Source: Roseovarius nitratireducens (GTDB taxonomy: Bacteria > Pseudomonadota > Alphaproteobacteria > Rhodobacterales > Rhodobacteraceae). From it: DNA of 64,000 bases. The stretch is taken from the NCBI RefSeq assembly GCF_002925845.1, contig NZ_PDNI01000087.1:1-64000 (forward strand), read 5' to 3'. A program made the translations under genes and the position numbers. This document shows, one piece after another, positions 1 through 10,353 of this stretch (position 1 is the stretch's first letter; each line of letters opens with the position of its first letter). The notes under the pieces were generated by a model that had not been told where the DNA came from, ran no database searches, and saw nothing but the letters and a program-made list of their open reading frames with translations.

Positions 1-2
1 AC

Positions 3-1286
3 GGCGAGGACAAGCCGCTCAAGGGCGCGCGGATCGCCGGCAGCCTGCACATGACCATTCAGACCGCCGTGCTGATCGAGACGCTGGTGGAGCTGGGCGC
101 GAGCGTGCGCTGGGCGTCGTGCAACATCTTCTCCACCCAGGATCACGCCGCGGCGGCGATCGCCGAGGGCGGCACGCCGGTCTTTGCCATCAAGGGCGAA
201 AGCCTCGAGGAATACTGGGATTACTGCGACCGGATCTTCCGGTTTCCCGAGGGTGGCGCCAACTTGATCCTCGACGATGGCGGCGATGCCACGCTCTATA
301 TCCTGATGGGGGCCCGCGTCGAGGAGGGCGAGACCGACCTGATCGAGACGCCCACCTCGGAAGAGGAAGAGGCGCTATTCGCGCAGATTCGCAAACGCAT
401 GGCCGAAAGCCCCGGCTGGTTCGTGAAGCAGCGCCACATGATCAAGGGTGTCTCGGAAGAGACCACCACCGGCGTGCACCGGCTCTACAAGATGATGGAG
501 AAGGGGCACCTGCCGTTCCCGGCGATCAACGTCAATGACAGCGTCACCAAGTCGAAATTCGACAACAAGTATGGCTGCAAGGAAAGCCTCGTCGACGGCA
601 TCCGCCGTGCCACCGACACGATGATGGCGGGCAAGGTTGCCGTCGTCTGCGGCTATGGCGATGTCGGCAAGGGGTCTGCCGCGAGCCTGCGCGGGGCCGG
701 CGCGCGGGTCAAGGTGACCGAGGTCGATCCGATCTGCGCGCTTCAGGCGGCGATGGACGGCTTCGAGGTGACGGTGCTGGAAGACGTGGTCGACAGCGCC
801 GACATCTTCATCACCACCACCGGCAACAAGGACGTGATCCGCATCGAGCACATGCGCGCGATGAAGGACATGGCGATCGTCGGCAATATTGGCCATTTCG
901 ACAATGAAATTCAGGTGGCGACGCTCAAGAACCACAAGTGGACCAACATCAAGGACCAGGTGGACATGATCGAGATGCCCTCGGGCAACCGGATCATCCT
1001 GTTGTCGGAGGGGCGGCTTCTGAACCTCGGCAACGCCACCGGGCACCCGTCCTTCGTGATGTCGGCCTCGTTCACCAACCAGGTCCTGGCGCAGATCGAG
1101 CTTTGGACCAGGGGCGAGAATTACGGCAACGAGGTCTATGTCCTGCCCAAGCACCTCGATGAAAAGGTGGCGCGCCTGCACCTGGACCGCATCGGCGTCA
1201 AACTGACCGAACTGCGCCCCGACCAGGCGGAGTATATCGGCGTGACGCCGGAAGGGCCGTTCAAGCCCGAGCATTACCGGTATTGA
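3..1286 (+). CDS. ahcY: Adenosylhomocysteinase (5' end outside window)
   Basis: S-adenosylhomocysteine hydrolase, a cytosolic NAD-dependent enzyme that splits SAH into adenosine and L-homocysteine and so relieves product inhibition of methyltransferases. The frame is already open at the first bases of the window (it reads [20 protein letters not shown]), so the true start lies upstream; the ATG at 51 is internal. Visible marks are the Rossmann NAD motif [14 protein letters not shown] near 650-690, the [13 protein letters not shown] segment near 1050, and the family C-terminus KPEHYRY. The PfkB kinase begins 11 bases after the stop, so the two are probably cotranscribed. Identification is secure; only the start is missing. 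Confidence 0.97.
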   Translation, partial: GEDKPLKGARIAGSLHMTIQTAVLIETLVELGASVRWASCNIFSTQDHAAAAIAEGGTPVFAIKGESLEEYWDYCDRIFRFPEGGANLILDDGGDATLYILMGARVEEGETDLIETPTSEEEEALFAQIRKRMAESPGWFVKQRHMIKGVSEETTTGVHRLYKMMEKGHLPFPAINVNDSVTKSKFDNKYGCKESLVDGIRRATDTMMAGKVAVVCGYGDVGKGSAASLRGAGARVKVTEVDPICALQAAMDGFEVTVLEDVVDSADIFITTTGNKDVIRIEHMRAMKDMAIVGNIGHFDNEIQVATLKNHKWTNIKDQVDMIEMPSGNRIILLSEGRLLNLGNATGHPSFVMSASFTNQVLAQIELWTRGENYGNEVYVLPKHLDEKVARLHLDRIGVKLTELRPDQAEYIGVTPEGPFKPEHYRY

Positions 1287-1297
1287 GGGAGGTCAAG

Positions 1298-2290
1298 ATG
1301 ATAAAACGCACACCGCATATCGTGGGCCTGGGCAATGCCCTGGTCGATGTCGTCGCCGCCGTGCCACCCGAGGTGGTCACCCGCCACGGGCTGACGCCGG
1401 GCGGGATGCACCTGGTCGAAGCCGAGGCCGCCCATGCCCTGTTCGACGAGGTCGGACCGGGCGTGCGCCAGTCCGGCGGCTCGGTCGCCAATACCATCGC
1501 GCATCTGGCCGAAACGCCGGTGCGGGGGACCTACATCGGCAAGGTTGCCGATGACGATCTTGGAGAGACCTTCCGCCAGGAAATGGTGGGACTCGAGCTG
1601 GCCGCGCCGGTCGCGGTCGTCCAGAACGACGATCACGGGACCGGGCGCTGCGTGGTCCTTGTCACCCCCGACGGCGAACGAACGATGAGCACCTACCTGG
1701 GTGCGGCGACCACGCTGATGCCCTTCGAAGCGCGCGCGGCACTGCCGGAGGATTTCGACATCCTCTTCATCGAAGGCTATATCTGGGACGCGCCGCATGG
1801 CGCGGCGGTGATCGAAACGCTGGCCCAGGTGGCCAAGGCTGCCGGGGCCACCGTGGCACTGACGCCATCGGATGCAGGTTGCGTGGAGCGAAACATCGGG
1901 GTGATGCGCAACACGGTCTCGCGCTATGTCGATGTCCTGGTCGGCAATCATGCCGAGATCGGCGCCCTGGCAGGACGCGAAGGTGCCGAGGCGGCGCTGG
2001 ACTGGGCCATGTCCAAGGTCGCCGTCGCCGCGGTCACCGAGCACGAGAAGGGCTCCTGGGTGGCCGATGCGGATGGCCGGCACCACGTGCCCGCGGCACC
2101 CGTCGCGCAGGTGGTCGACAGCACCGGCGCAGGCGATGCCTATGCCAGCGGCTTCCTGGCCGGGCTGGCCCAAGGGCACCCGGTGGACCGCGCCGGGGGC
2201 ATGGGCGCGCGGCTGGCGGCCAGCGTGCTGGGCCATTACGGCGCGCGCGACGGCGCTGCGGCCCGCGCCATCGCCCTTCCGGCTGCCTGA
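1298..2290 (+). CDS. PfkB-family carbohydrate/adenosine kinase
   Basis: A 330-aa ribokinase-fold (PfkB) kinase. Seen: N-terminal GNALVDV, the GGSVANTIAHLA glycine motif near residue 62, and the C-terminal PfkB signature DSTGAGDAYASG beginning at residue 274 with the catalytic Asp at 280. The start is the ATG at 1298, preceded by GGGAGGT; an in-frame TTG at 1283 overlaps the ahcY stop and is less likely. Adenosine is the probable substrate because the gene directly follows ahcY, whose reaction makes adenosine, and adenosine-kinase-like PfkB proteins commonly sit there in this family. That is inference from context; a sugar substrate is not excluded. Confidence 0.88.
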   Translation: MIKRTPHIVGLGNALVDVVAAVPPEVVTRHGLTPGGMHLVEAEAAHALFDEVGPGVRQSGGSVANTIAHLAETPVRGTYIGKVADDDLGETFRQEMVGLELAAPVAVVQNDDHGTGRCVVLVTPDGERTMSTYLGAATTLMPFEARAALPEDFDILFIEGYIWDAPHGAAVIETLAQVAKAAGATVALTPSDAGCVERNIGVMRNTVSRYVDVLVGNHAEIGALAGREGAEAALDWAMSKVAVAAVTEHEKGSWVADADGRHHVPAAPVAQVVDSTGAGDAYASGFLAGLAQGHPVDRAGGMGARLAASVLGHYGARDGAAARAIALPAA

Positions 2291-2305
2291 ACCGGACCCG
2301 AGACT

Positions 2306-2332
2306 GGCCGGAGCGTCACCGCCGCTCCGGCC
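2306..2332 (+). repeat. GC-rich hairpin after the PfkB kinase
   Basis: A perfect 10-bp inverted repeat (2306-2315 GGCCGGAGCG, 2323-2332 CGCTCCGGCC, 7-nt loop) lies in the 84-base gap between the kinase stop and glyA. No T-run follows, so it could be a weak or Rho-assisted terminator or an mRNA-stabilising stem that separates ahcY-kinase expression from glyA. Confidence 0.55.
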
Positions 2333-2374
2333 CCGCCGCCGCCCGCACAACCGACCCAGCGAGAGGATACCGTC

Positions 2375-3670
2375 ATGACCGTGCAATCTCCTGTCGAAAC
2401 CTTCTTCACCGAACCGCTTTCGTCGCGGGACCCGGAGGTCTGGGGCGCGATCGGCAAGGAGCTGGGCCGTCAGCGCCACGAGATCGAGTTGATCGCCTCG
2501 GAGAACATCGTCTCGGCAGCGGTGCTTGAAGCGCAGGGCAGCGTAATGACCAACAAGTACGCCGAAGGCTATCCCGGACGGCGTTATTACGGCGGTTGCC
2601 AATACGTCGACATCGCCGAGACCCTTGCCATCGAGCGTGCCTGCGAACTCTTCGGCTGCCAGTTCGCCAATGTGCAGCCCAACTCGGGCAGCCAGGCCAA
2701 CCAGGGTGTCTTCCAGGCGCTGCTGAACCCCGGCGACACGATCCTCGGCATGAGCCTTGATGCCGGCGGCCACCTGACCCATGGTGCCAGGCCCAACCAG
2801 TCGGGCAAGTGGTTCAACGCCGTGCAATACGGTGTGCGCCAGCAAGACAGCCAGATCGACTACGACCAGATCCAGCAGCTGGCCACCGAACATCAGCCAA
2901 AAATGATCATCGCAGGCGGCTCGGCCATCCCGCAGCAGATCGACTTCGCCCGCATCCGCGAGATCGCCGACAGCGTGGGCGCCTGGTTGCTGGCGGATGT
3001 GGCGCATTTCGCCGGGCTGATCGCCGCGGGGGTCTACCCCGATCCCTTCCCGCATGCCCATGTGGTCACCACCACGACGCACAAGACCCTGCGTGGTCCG
3101 CGTGGCGGCATGATCCTCACCAATGACGAGGCGATTGCGAAAAGGGTCAACTCGGCCATCTTCCCCGGCATCCAGGGCGGGCCGTTGATGCATGTGATCG
3201 CGGGCAAGGCCGTGGCCTTTGGCGAGGCGCTGCGCCCGGAGTTCAAGACCTACCAGAACCAAGTGGTCAAGAACGCCCAGGCGCTGGCCAATCAGCTTAT
3301 GAAGGGCGGTCTGGACATCGTCACCGGCGGCACCGAGAGCCACGTCATGCTGGTCGACCTGCGCCCCAAGGGCGTGAAGGGCAACGCCACCGAGGCGGCG
3401 CTGGAACGCGCCCAGATCACCTGCAACAAGAACGGCATCCCCTTCGACCCCGAGAAACCGACCGTGACCAGCGGCATCCGCCTGGGCACCCCGGCGGGGA
3501 CCACCCGTGGCTTCGCGGAACCCGAGTTCCGCCAGATCGGCGACTGGATCGTGAAGGTCACCGACGGTCTGGCTGCCAACGGCGAGGACGGCAACGCCGC
3601 CGTTGAGTCCATGGTCGCGGCAGAGGTCGAAGCGCTCTGCGAAGCATTCCCGCTTTACCCAAACCTCTGA
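2375..3670 (+). CDS. glyA: Serine hydroxymethyltransferase
   Basis: PLP-dependent enzyme (431 aa, normal length) that converts serine and tetrahydrofolate to glycine and 5,10-methylene-tetrahydrofolate, the main one-carbon source. Seen: the N-terminal [10 protein letters not shown] segment, [12 protein letters not shown], and the PLP-lysine motif [11 protein letters not shown] with the Schiff-base Lys at residue 237. The start ATG follows GAGAGGA. It lies downstream of ahcY and the kinase; together they cover SAH removal, adenosine salvage and one-carbon supply for homocysteine remethylation, although the hairpin at 2306-2332 suggests separate expression. Identification is secure. Confidence 0.97.
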   Translation: MTVQSPVETFFTEPLSSRDPEVWGAIGKELGRQRHEIELIASENIVSAAVLEAQGSVMTNKYAEGYPGRRYYGGCQYVDIAETLAIERACELFGCQFANVQPNSGSQANQGVFQALLNPGDTILGMSLDAGGHLTHGARPNQSGKWFNAVQYGVRQQDSQIDYDQIQQLATEHQPKMIIAGGSAIPQQIDFARIREIADSVGAWLLADVAHFAGLIAAGVYPDPFPHAHVVTTTTHKTLRGPRGGMILTNDEAIAKRVNSAIFPGIQGGPLMHVIAGKAVAFGEALRPEFKTYQNQVVKNAQALANQLMKGGLDIVTGGTESHVMLVDLRPKGVKGNATEAALERAQITCNKNGIPFDPEKPTVTSGIRLGTPAGTTRGFAEPEFRQIGDWIVKVTDGLAANGEDGNAAVESMVAAEVEALCEAFPLYPNL

Positions 3671-3959
3671 TCGCAGGCGAGGCGTTGCAGGCAACGCAGC
3701 ATCGCGGTGTCTGGCTCTGCACCGAACAGCTCCCGTAATCGGCACTGGGCGGCAGACCACCTGCCGTGATCTATTGGCAGAGAAAAATGAAACCCAAACC
3801 GATCAGCAGGTGCAAAGAGTAGCTTAAACCACGCCAGATACTGTCCAACCGATGGGGAGTAGCTCAATCGCATGGTCCGAGCGACTCGCGGCTTGTTCTG
3901 ATACAAGCGTATCGGGGCGCCGCAATCTGTTACCCCAGACGTTACCCCGGAGCAGAAAC
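3671..3959. other. Gene-free interval between glyA and tRNA-Arg
   Basis: No convincing coding frame. It holds a small palindrome just after glyA (3682-3688 GCGTTGC / 3691-3697 GCAACGC) and a tandem pair of GTTACCCC words near 3929-3945, close to the 3' end of the tRNA gene. Base composition is slightly lower in GC than the flanking genes. It may carry the scar of an element once inserted at the tRNA, but no integrase remnant is recognisable. Confidence 0.4.
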
Positions 3960-3960
3960 G

Positions 3961-3981
3961 AAAAAGGCCGCTTGCGCGACC
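3961..3981 (-). terminator. Intrinsic terminator of tRNA-Arg
   Basis: Read on the minus strand: stem GGTCGC, tetraloop GCAA, stem GCGGCC (6 bp including one G-U), then TTTTT at 3965-3961. It lies about 30 bases past the CCA end of the tRNA, a standard position. Confidence 0.8.
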
Positions 3982-4011
3982 TACTTTCAAACCCTTTTTT
4001 TGGGGGCTTTG

Positions 4012-4088
4012 TGGCGGACCGAGGAGGATTCGAACCCCCGACCCCTTGATTCGTAGTCAAGTACTCTATCCAGCTGAGCTATCGGTCC
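4012..4088 (-). tRNA. tRNA-Arg (anticodon ACG)
   Basis: A 77-nt tRNA with the CCA end encoded (4014-4012). The minus strand folds into a 7-bp acceptor stem GGACCGA/TCGGTCC, D-stem GCTC/GAGT, anticodon stem CTTGA/TCAAG with loop CTACGAA giving anticodon ACG, and T-arm with TTCGAAT. ACG (inosine at position 34) reads CGU, CGC and CGA arginine codons. Upstream is a sigma70-like promoter and downstream a strong terminator, so it is a single-gene unit. Confidence 0.96.
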
Positions 4089-4099
4089 GTCGAGGTCAG

Positions 4100-4128
4100 C
4101 GTTTAGACTTTGCGATGTGTCGATGCAA
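4100..4128 (-). promoter_or_regulatory. Putative tRNA-Arg promoter
   Basis: On the minus strand: TTGCAT (-35), 17-nt spacer, TAAACG (-10), with the -10 ending 11 bases before the tRNA 5' end. The -10 match is modest; position supports it. Confidence 0.45.
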
Positions 4129-4144
4129 GGGGGAGTTGGCGGTT

Positions 4145-5536
4145 TTATGACGCGGTCGCGAAATTTCCCTTGGGCAGGGTGATGCGAAAACAGGTGCCGT
4201 TCTCGTCGCTGCGTTCGAGGGTCAGCGTGCCGCCGTGGCCACGCACCAGTTCGGCGGCGATCGAGAGGCCGAGCCCGGTGCCGCCACTGCTCGCGCCGCC
4301 GCGGAACGGTTCGAACAAGTGTTCGCGCGCCTTGGCCGGCAGGCCGGGGCCGGTATCCTCGACCCGGATCACCCAGTCCTGCGTATCGGCCTCGGCGGAG
4401 ACGGTGACGCGGCCCGGTACGCCGGCTCTGACGATCGCCTGACGTGCGTTTCGCATAAGGTTGGTGAGCACGCGGTAGAACTGTTCGGCATCGGCGCGCA
4501 GCACCACGTCGGCGGCTACGCGGTTCTCGAATCGCACGGCGAGATCGCCCGCGGCAAGGCGTTCGCCCTCGATGGCGTCCGTCACCAGGTCGGCGAGGTT
4601 GTGACGCGCCAGTTTGGGCGCGGGCTCTTCGGCCTTGCCGTAGGCGAGGGTGGCTTCGCACAGGTGCACCGCGCGGGTCAGCGAGTTGACCAGCTTGGGG
4701 GCCATGCGCCGCACGCGGGGGTCCTCGCTCATCTCCAGCCGGTCGGTGAAGAGCTGTGCGGAGGTTAGGATGTTGCGCAGGTCGTGGCTGATCTTGGCCA
4801 CGGCACTGCCTAGCTGGGCGAGGTGCTCTTTCTGCTTGAGCGCGGCGGTGAGCTGGCGTTGCAGCGAATGCAGGCTTTCCTCGGCCTCTCGCAGTTCGGT
4901 GATGCCCGAGGATGGGGTGATCACGAGGCGGGCATCCTCGGGATCGGCGGCATAGGTCTGCATGGCCCCGACCACGCGGCGGATAGGACGCACAACGAAG
5001 CATTGCACCACCACGAAGAGAAGTCCCGCCGTGATCACCGAGATGACCAGCGACAGCCACAGGATGCGCAGCCCGTAATCTATCATCGCTGTGCGCAGAT
5101 CGCCGGTGTCGAGCGTGATCTCTATGAGGATTCCGCCCATGCGCACTGGCTCGCCGATCACGCGGATGACTTCTGGATCCGTTTGTGCGAGGCGGCGGAA
5201 GGCGTCCGTGATGAGGGTGACAGCCGACGGATCACGCAAGTCGAAGCTCTGCGAGACAGGCGCGGGAACCGGCGAGGAGAGGACGAGTTGGCGCGCCTCA
5301 TCGCGGCGCAGTACCACGTTGAAAACCTCGGCGTTGCGCAGGAGCTCTTCCTCTAGATCGGCGGAAACCTCGCCGCCGGTCAGCAGCCCCAGCGAGGCGA
5401 TCTGCGCGCGTTGTAGGCGGTCGAGCAGGAACTGTTCGCGGAACCGCGCCACGGAGGGCACGAAGATCAGCACCTCGGCCAGCATCACGAAGATGGCCGT
5501 GAGGATCAGGAACCGGCCTGAAAGCGATCTTAGCAC
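4145..5536 (-). CDS. Membrane sensor histidine kinase
   Basis: A 463-aa transmembrane two-component sensor. TM1 spans about residues 8-29 and TM2 about 157-180, bracketing a roughly 125-residue periplasmic region with no recognised sensor fold. A HAMP-like linker follows, then the phosphoacceptor helix SHDLRNILTS with His at 251, N-box NLMRNARQAI, and G-boxes DTGPGLP and GGTGLGLSIA. The DLRN rather than ELRT motif fits the HPK4-like class. The start lies 22 bases after the mercuric-reductase-like flavoprotein gene, so it is probably the last gene of that operon. No response regulator is adjacent, so its partner is unknown. Confidence 0.92.
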   Translation of the reverse strand: MLRSLSGRFLILTAIFVMLAEVLIFVPSVARFREQFLLDRLQRAQIASLGLLTGGEVSADLEEELLRNAEVFNVVLRRDEARQLVLSSPVPAPVSQSFDLRDPSAVTLITDAFRRLAQTDPEVIRVIGEPVRMGGILIEITLDTGDLRTAMIDYGLRILWLSLVISVITAGLLFVVVQCFVVRPIRRVVGAMQTYAADPEDARLVITPSSGITELREAEESLHSLQRQLTAALKQKEHLAQLGSAVAKISHDLRNILTSAQLFTDRLEMSEDPRVRRMAPKLVNSLTRAVHLCEATLAYGKAEEPAPKLARHNLADLVTDAIEGERLAAGDLAVRFENRVAADVVLRADAEQFYRVLTNLMRNARQAIVRAGVPGRVTVSAEADTQDWVIRVEDTGPGLPAKAREHLFEPFRGGASSGGTGLGLSIAAELVRGHGGTLTLERSDENGTCFRITLPKGNFATAS

Positions 5537-5558
5537 GCGTGCCCTCCCATCAGCGGCG

Positions 5559-6977
5559 TCAAGGCAGCCAGCGCTGCACGAGGCGCACCACCCATTTCAC
5601 CATAGCGCTATCAAAGAGCCGGGGCGAGAAATAGGCTCCGGCGACGCGCTTGTTGATTTCGCCCAGCGTGGGGTAGGGCGCGACCATGCCCGCCACGTGT
5701 TTCATCTTGAGCTTGTTGGCGATGACCAGTGCCCAGAGACTGATGAGCTCGCCCGCCTGCGCGCCCGCAATCGACGCGCCGACCGGCCGACCCCGCACGA
5801 CCATCACCTTGATGAGGCCCGTGGTCTTGCGCTCGGCGATGGCGCGGTCGTTGTGGTTGTAGGGAAAGCGGAGAACCTCGAGATTGCCGCCATGTGTGTC
5901 GCGCGCCTGTGCTTCGGTAAGGCCGATATGGGCCAGTTCGGGATCGGTGTAGGTGGCCCACGGGATGTGATCGGTGCGATTTTTCGCGGGCAGACCCAGG
6001 AGCGCCTGCCGGATGATGAGACCCGCCTGGTAGCCCGCAACATGGGTGAATTGCAGCCCCCCCGCGACGTCGCCAATGGCATGTACGCGCCTGTTGCTGG
6101 TGCGCAGCGAGGCGTCCACCTTGATTCCGCGCCTTGTCGTCTCGATGCCCGCCGCCTCGAGGTTGAGCCGGTCGATGTTGGCCTTGCGCCCGACAGCCAT
6201 CAGAAGGTGGCTGCCCTTGAATACACGGCCGTCCTTGGCCACGACTTCGATGGCGCCTGCCTTACCGGTTATCTCGGCGGCCAACGCCGCTTCCTCTATT
6301 GCGATGCCTTCCGCGTCGAAGCGGGCGCGCACGACCTCGACCATCTCGGGATCGTCCTGGCTCAGCACTTTCTCGCCCTCGATCACCGTGACGGCACAGC
6401 CGAGACGGCGATGCGCCTGCGCCAGTTCCATGCCGATCGGGCCACCGCCGATGACCAGCAGGTGATCCGGGCGCTCGCGCAGCTCGAAGATGGTCTCGTT
6501 GGTCTCGTATGGCACGCGGTCGAGCCCCGGAATCGGCGGCACCAGGGGCGAGGATCCGGTAGCGATGACCGTGCGCCGGGCAGAGATGACGTGGGACCCC
6601 GCGCGCACCTCGGTGGGCGAGATGAATTCACCGTATTCGCGGATCACCCGCACGCCGAGCCCCTCGAATCGCTCCTGGCTATCGACCGGCGCGATCTGCG
6701 CGATGACGTCTGCGACGTGATCCTTGGCCGCGGCGTAATCGACCTGTGGGACAACGTCGGCGATGCCGAACTGCGCGGCATTGGCCTGGGCGTGGGCGGC
6801 CTTGCCGCTTGCGATCAGCGCCTTTGAGGGCACGCATCCGAAATTGAGGCAATCGCCGCCCATCCTGTGGCCTTCGAGAAGGACGACGCTCGCCCCCATC
6901 TGCACGGCACCCGCGGCGATTGAAAGCCCGCCCGAGCCGGCCCCGATGACCAGCAGATCCGGTGTCAGTTTATGCAT
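5559..6977 (-). CDS. Mercuric-reductase-like FAD/NAD(P) disulfide oxidoreductase
   Basis: A 472-aa class I pyridine-nucleotide-disulfide oxidoreductase. Seen: FAD motif VIGAGSGGLSIA, redox disulfide GDCLNFGCVPSK (Cys43 and Cys48), second Rossmann motif VIGGGPIGMELAQ, AIGDVAGG, and the dimerisation domain. Near the C-terminus the usual catalytic dyad HPTLSE reads YPTLGE: the proton-relay His is replaced by Tyr, so dihydrolipoamide dehydrogenase activity is unlikely. There is no N-terminal HMA domain and no C-terminal Cys pair, so mercury reduction is also unsupported. The start is the ATG at 6977, three bases from the TVP38 gene stop. TVP38 plus this flavoprotein is a recurring pair in bacteria; the substrate is unknown. 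Confidence 0.9.
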   Translation of the reverse strand: MHKLTPDLLVIGAGSGGLSIAAGAVQMGASVVLLEGHRMGGDCLNFGCVPSKALIASGKAAHAQANAAQFGIADVVPQVDYAAAKDHVADVIAQIAPVDSQERFEGLGVRVIREYGEFISPTEVRAGSHVISARRTVIATGSSPLVPPIPGLDRVPYETNETIFELRERPDHLLVIGGGPIGMELAQAHRRLGCAVTVIEGEKVLSQDDPEMVEVVRARFDAEGIAIEEAALAAEITGKAGAIEVVAKDGRVFKGSHLLMAVGRKANIDRLNLEAAGIETTRRGIKVDASLRTSNRRVHAIGDVAGGLQFTHVAGYQAGLIIRQALLGLPAKNRTDHIPWATYTDPELAHIGLTEAQARDTHGGNLEVLRFPYNHNDRAIAERKTTGLIKVMVVRGRPVGASIAGAQAGELISLWALVIANKLKMKHVAGMVAPYPTLGEINKRVAGAYFSPRLFDSAMVKWVVRLVQRWLP

Positions 6978-6979
6978 TC

Positions 6980-7723
6980 TCAAATGTCCCTTTTTCCACG
7001 GATGGCCTTGATGAGCATCGGCAGCGCGGCGAGCGCCGCAAGCCCGAGAATGGGGCCGATGATCTGTGGCTCCCACAAGAGGGAAAGATCGGGTGTGTCA
7101 CCCCGATCGAACACCTCGCCAAGCCCCACGCCGATCCAGGTGAATACGATCGCCCCGGGGATGATCCCCAGCACCGTGGTGAGCACGAAGTTGCGAAACC
7201 GCACGCCCACCAGCGCCGGTAGCAGGTTGGCCACGAAGAACGGGACCGCGGGCACCAGCCGCATCAGGAACAGCACGCTGATCTCGTTGTCATGCAGGCG
7301 CTCTTTGAGCCGCTTGAGGCGGCCATCCGAGGTCTCGATCCGTGCCGCGAGGGCCGCGCCCAGCCCCCAGCGGGCGGCGAGGAAGATGGCGATCGCCCCC
7401 AGCGAGGCGGCGGTGACGTTGAACACCGTGCCCAACACGAGCCCGAAAAGAAAGCCGCCGGTGACCGAGGCCACCGCCGCGCCGGGCAGCGAGAAGGCGA
7501 CGATCACCACGTAGGTGGTGATAAAGGCTGCCGTCAGCGCGGCGAAATGGCTGTCGCGAAAGGCCAGGAGCATCTCGCGATGCTCGCGCAGCGTTTCGAA
7601 GGTGATGTGCTCGCGCAAGGTGACATAGCCCACCACCGCCGCCACGAGGATAATAGCGAGCGGGACGTGGCGCACGAGGCGCCGCCCCCGGGGCGTGGGC
7701 GTGGATGAGGAGCTCTGGTTCAT
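6980..7723 (-). CDS. TVP38/TMEM64 family inner-membrane protein
   Basis: A 247-aa integral membrane protein of the VTT/DedA-like superfamily. Seen: a hydrophobic helix at about residues 19-36, then the family core with FSLPGAAVASVTGGFLFG, the FLMRLVPAVPFFVANLLPAL re-entrant motif, and a final helix before the basic tail. Relatives are proposed to move or scramble lipids or act as proton-linked transporters; the substrate here is unknown. The start is the ATG at 7723, giving a short Ser/Thr/Pro-rich cytoplasmic N-terminus. It is the first gene of a likely operon with the flavoprotein and the sensor kinase. Confidence 0.88.
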   Translation of the reverse strand: MNQSSSSTPTPRGRRLVRHVPLAIILVAAVVGYVTLREHITFETLREHREMLLAFRDSHFAALTAAFITTYVVIVAFSLPGAAVASVTGGFLFGLVLGTVFNVTAASLGAIAIFLAARWGLGAALAARIETSDGRLKRLKERLHDNEISVLFLMRLVPAVPFFVANLLPALVGVRFRNFVLTTVLGIIPGAIVFTWIGVGLGEVFDRGDTPDLSLLWEPQIIGPILGLAALAALPMLIKAIRGKRDI

Positions 7724-7890
7724 GAGTTCACCGGGTTTGTTCGTTCTCGCTCCTAGATGCATGGTCCGGCGCTCGCTCGCCAGTACCTTCACGAGGGGGT
7801 GATCCCGGGTGATGCGCGCCGTGGTTTCTGTAATACACCGAAGGCAGAGGGTGTCCGCGCAAATGCAGGGGAAAATCTCCGGGCGAGGGT

Positions 7891-7919
7891 TTGACTTGGC
7901 CGGGGAGCGTCTTTATAGA
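7891..7919 (+). promoter_or_regulatory. Sigma70 promoter of rpmH-rnpA-yidD
   Basis: TTGACT (7891-7896), 17-nt spacer, TATAGA (7914-7919), about 73 bases before rpmH. It is one of the closest matches to the housekeeping consensus in the window, as expected for a ribosomal protein gene. Confidence 0.75.
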
Positions 7920-7991
7920 ACGGGCTTCGAACACATCCGGGCTCGGTGCGATTCCTGTCGCGCGGTGCCCCGCAGAACCGGAGACGGAGCG

Positions 7992-8126
7992 ATGAAACGC
8001 ACCTTTCAACCCTCGAACCTCGTGCGCAAGCATCGTCACGGGTTTCGCGCGCGCATGGCCACCAAGGCCGGGCGCAAGATTCTCAATGCCCGCCGCGCCC
8101 GCGGCCGCAAGTCGCTGAGCGCCTGA
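7992..8126 (+). CDS. rpmH: 50S ribosomal protein L34
   Basis: A 44-aa basic protein beginning [18 protein letters not shown], the hallmark of L34, with the Arg/Lys-rich C-terminus. It is a structural protein of the large subunit. ACGGAG precedes the ATG. It opens the classical rpmH-rnpA-yidD cluster, with a strong promoter at 7891-7919. Confidence 0.97.
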   Translation: MKRTFQPSNLVRKHRHGFRARMATKAGRKILNARRARGRKSLSA

Positions 8127-8142
8127 GCGCCAGCCCTTCGAC

Positions 8143-8555
8143 ATGACCATGACACCGCCGGAGGCCCCTGACAACAAGGCAGGGAATGCGCCTCCGGCGG
8201 ATTCGTCATGTCCGCGCGTTACGCTGAACGTGATGCGCAAACGCGCCGAATTCCTGGCCGCCGCGCGGGCAAAGCGGCAGGGCACCAAGACGATGATGGT
8301 GCAGGGGCGTGATCGGCGCGATGACGATCCCGGCGTCCGCGTTGGATTTACCTGTTCCAAGAAGGTGGGCAACGCCGTGGCCCGCAACCGTGCCAAGCGG
8401 CGGCTGCGCGCAGTGGCGCGTGAGATATTGCCTGCCAGTGGGCAACCGGGTTGGGATTATGTGCTGATCGGTCGGGCGGGAGAGACGGGGCAGCGCCCGT
8501 TCGATGAGTTGCGCCGCGATCTCTCCTTCGCACTCGACCGCCTGCGGGGGCGCGA

Positions 8556-8559
<4 letters not shown>
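8143..8559 (+). CDS. rnpA: Ribonuclease P protein component
   Basis: Protein subunit (138 aa) of RNase P, which helps the catalytic RNA remove 5' leaders from pre-tRNAs. The family motif [10 protein letters not shown] lies near residue 80 and the RNA-binding [14 protein letters not shown] segment precedes it. A non-conserved acidic/proline N-terminal extension of about 30 residues comes before the core ([10 protein letters not shown]). In-frame ATGs at 8143 and 8149 are both possible. The stop overlaps the yidD start by four bases (ATGA), suggesting translational coupling. Confidence 0.95.
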
Positions 8560-10314
<1,755 letters not shown>

Positions 10315-10353
10315 GTTTTTCAGACTCTTGCGGTCCGAACTTAAAGTTTCATC

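Noticed and set aside
1274-3760. A minus-strand open frame of 828 codons across ahcY/kinase/glyA
   Set aside because: It is antisense to three clearly real genes with family motifs; in high-GC DNA antisense frames open easily. Protein composition is Gly/Arg/His-rich and shows no domain.
5559-6977. Dihydrolipoamide dehydrogenase or true mercuric reductase
   Set aside because: The catalytic His is Tyr, and there is no N-terminal HMA domain, no C-terminal Cys pair and no mer genes.
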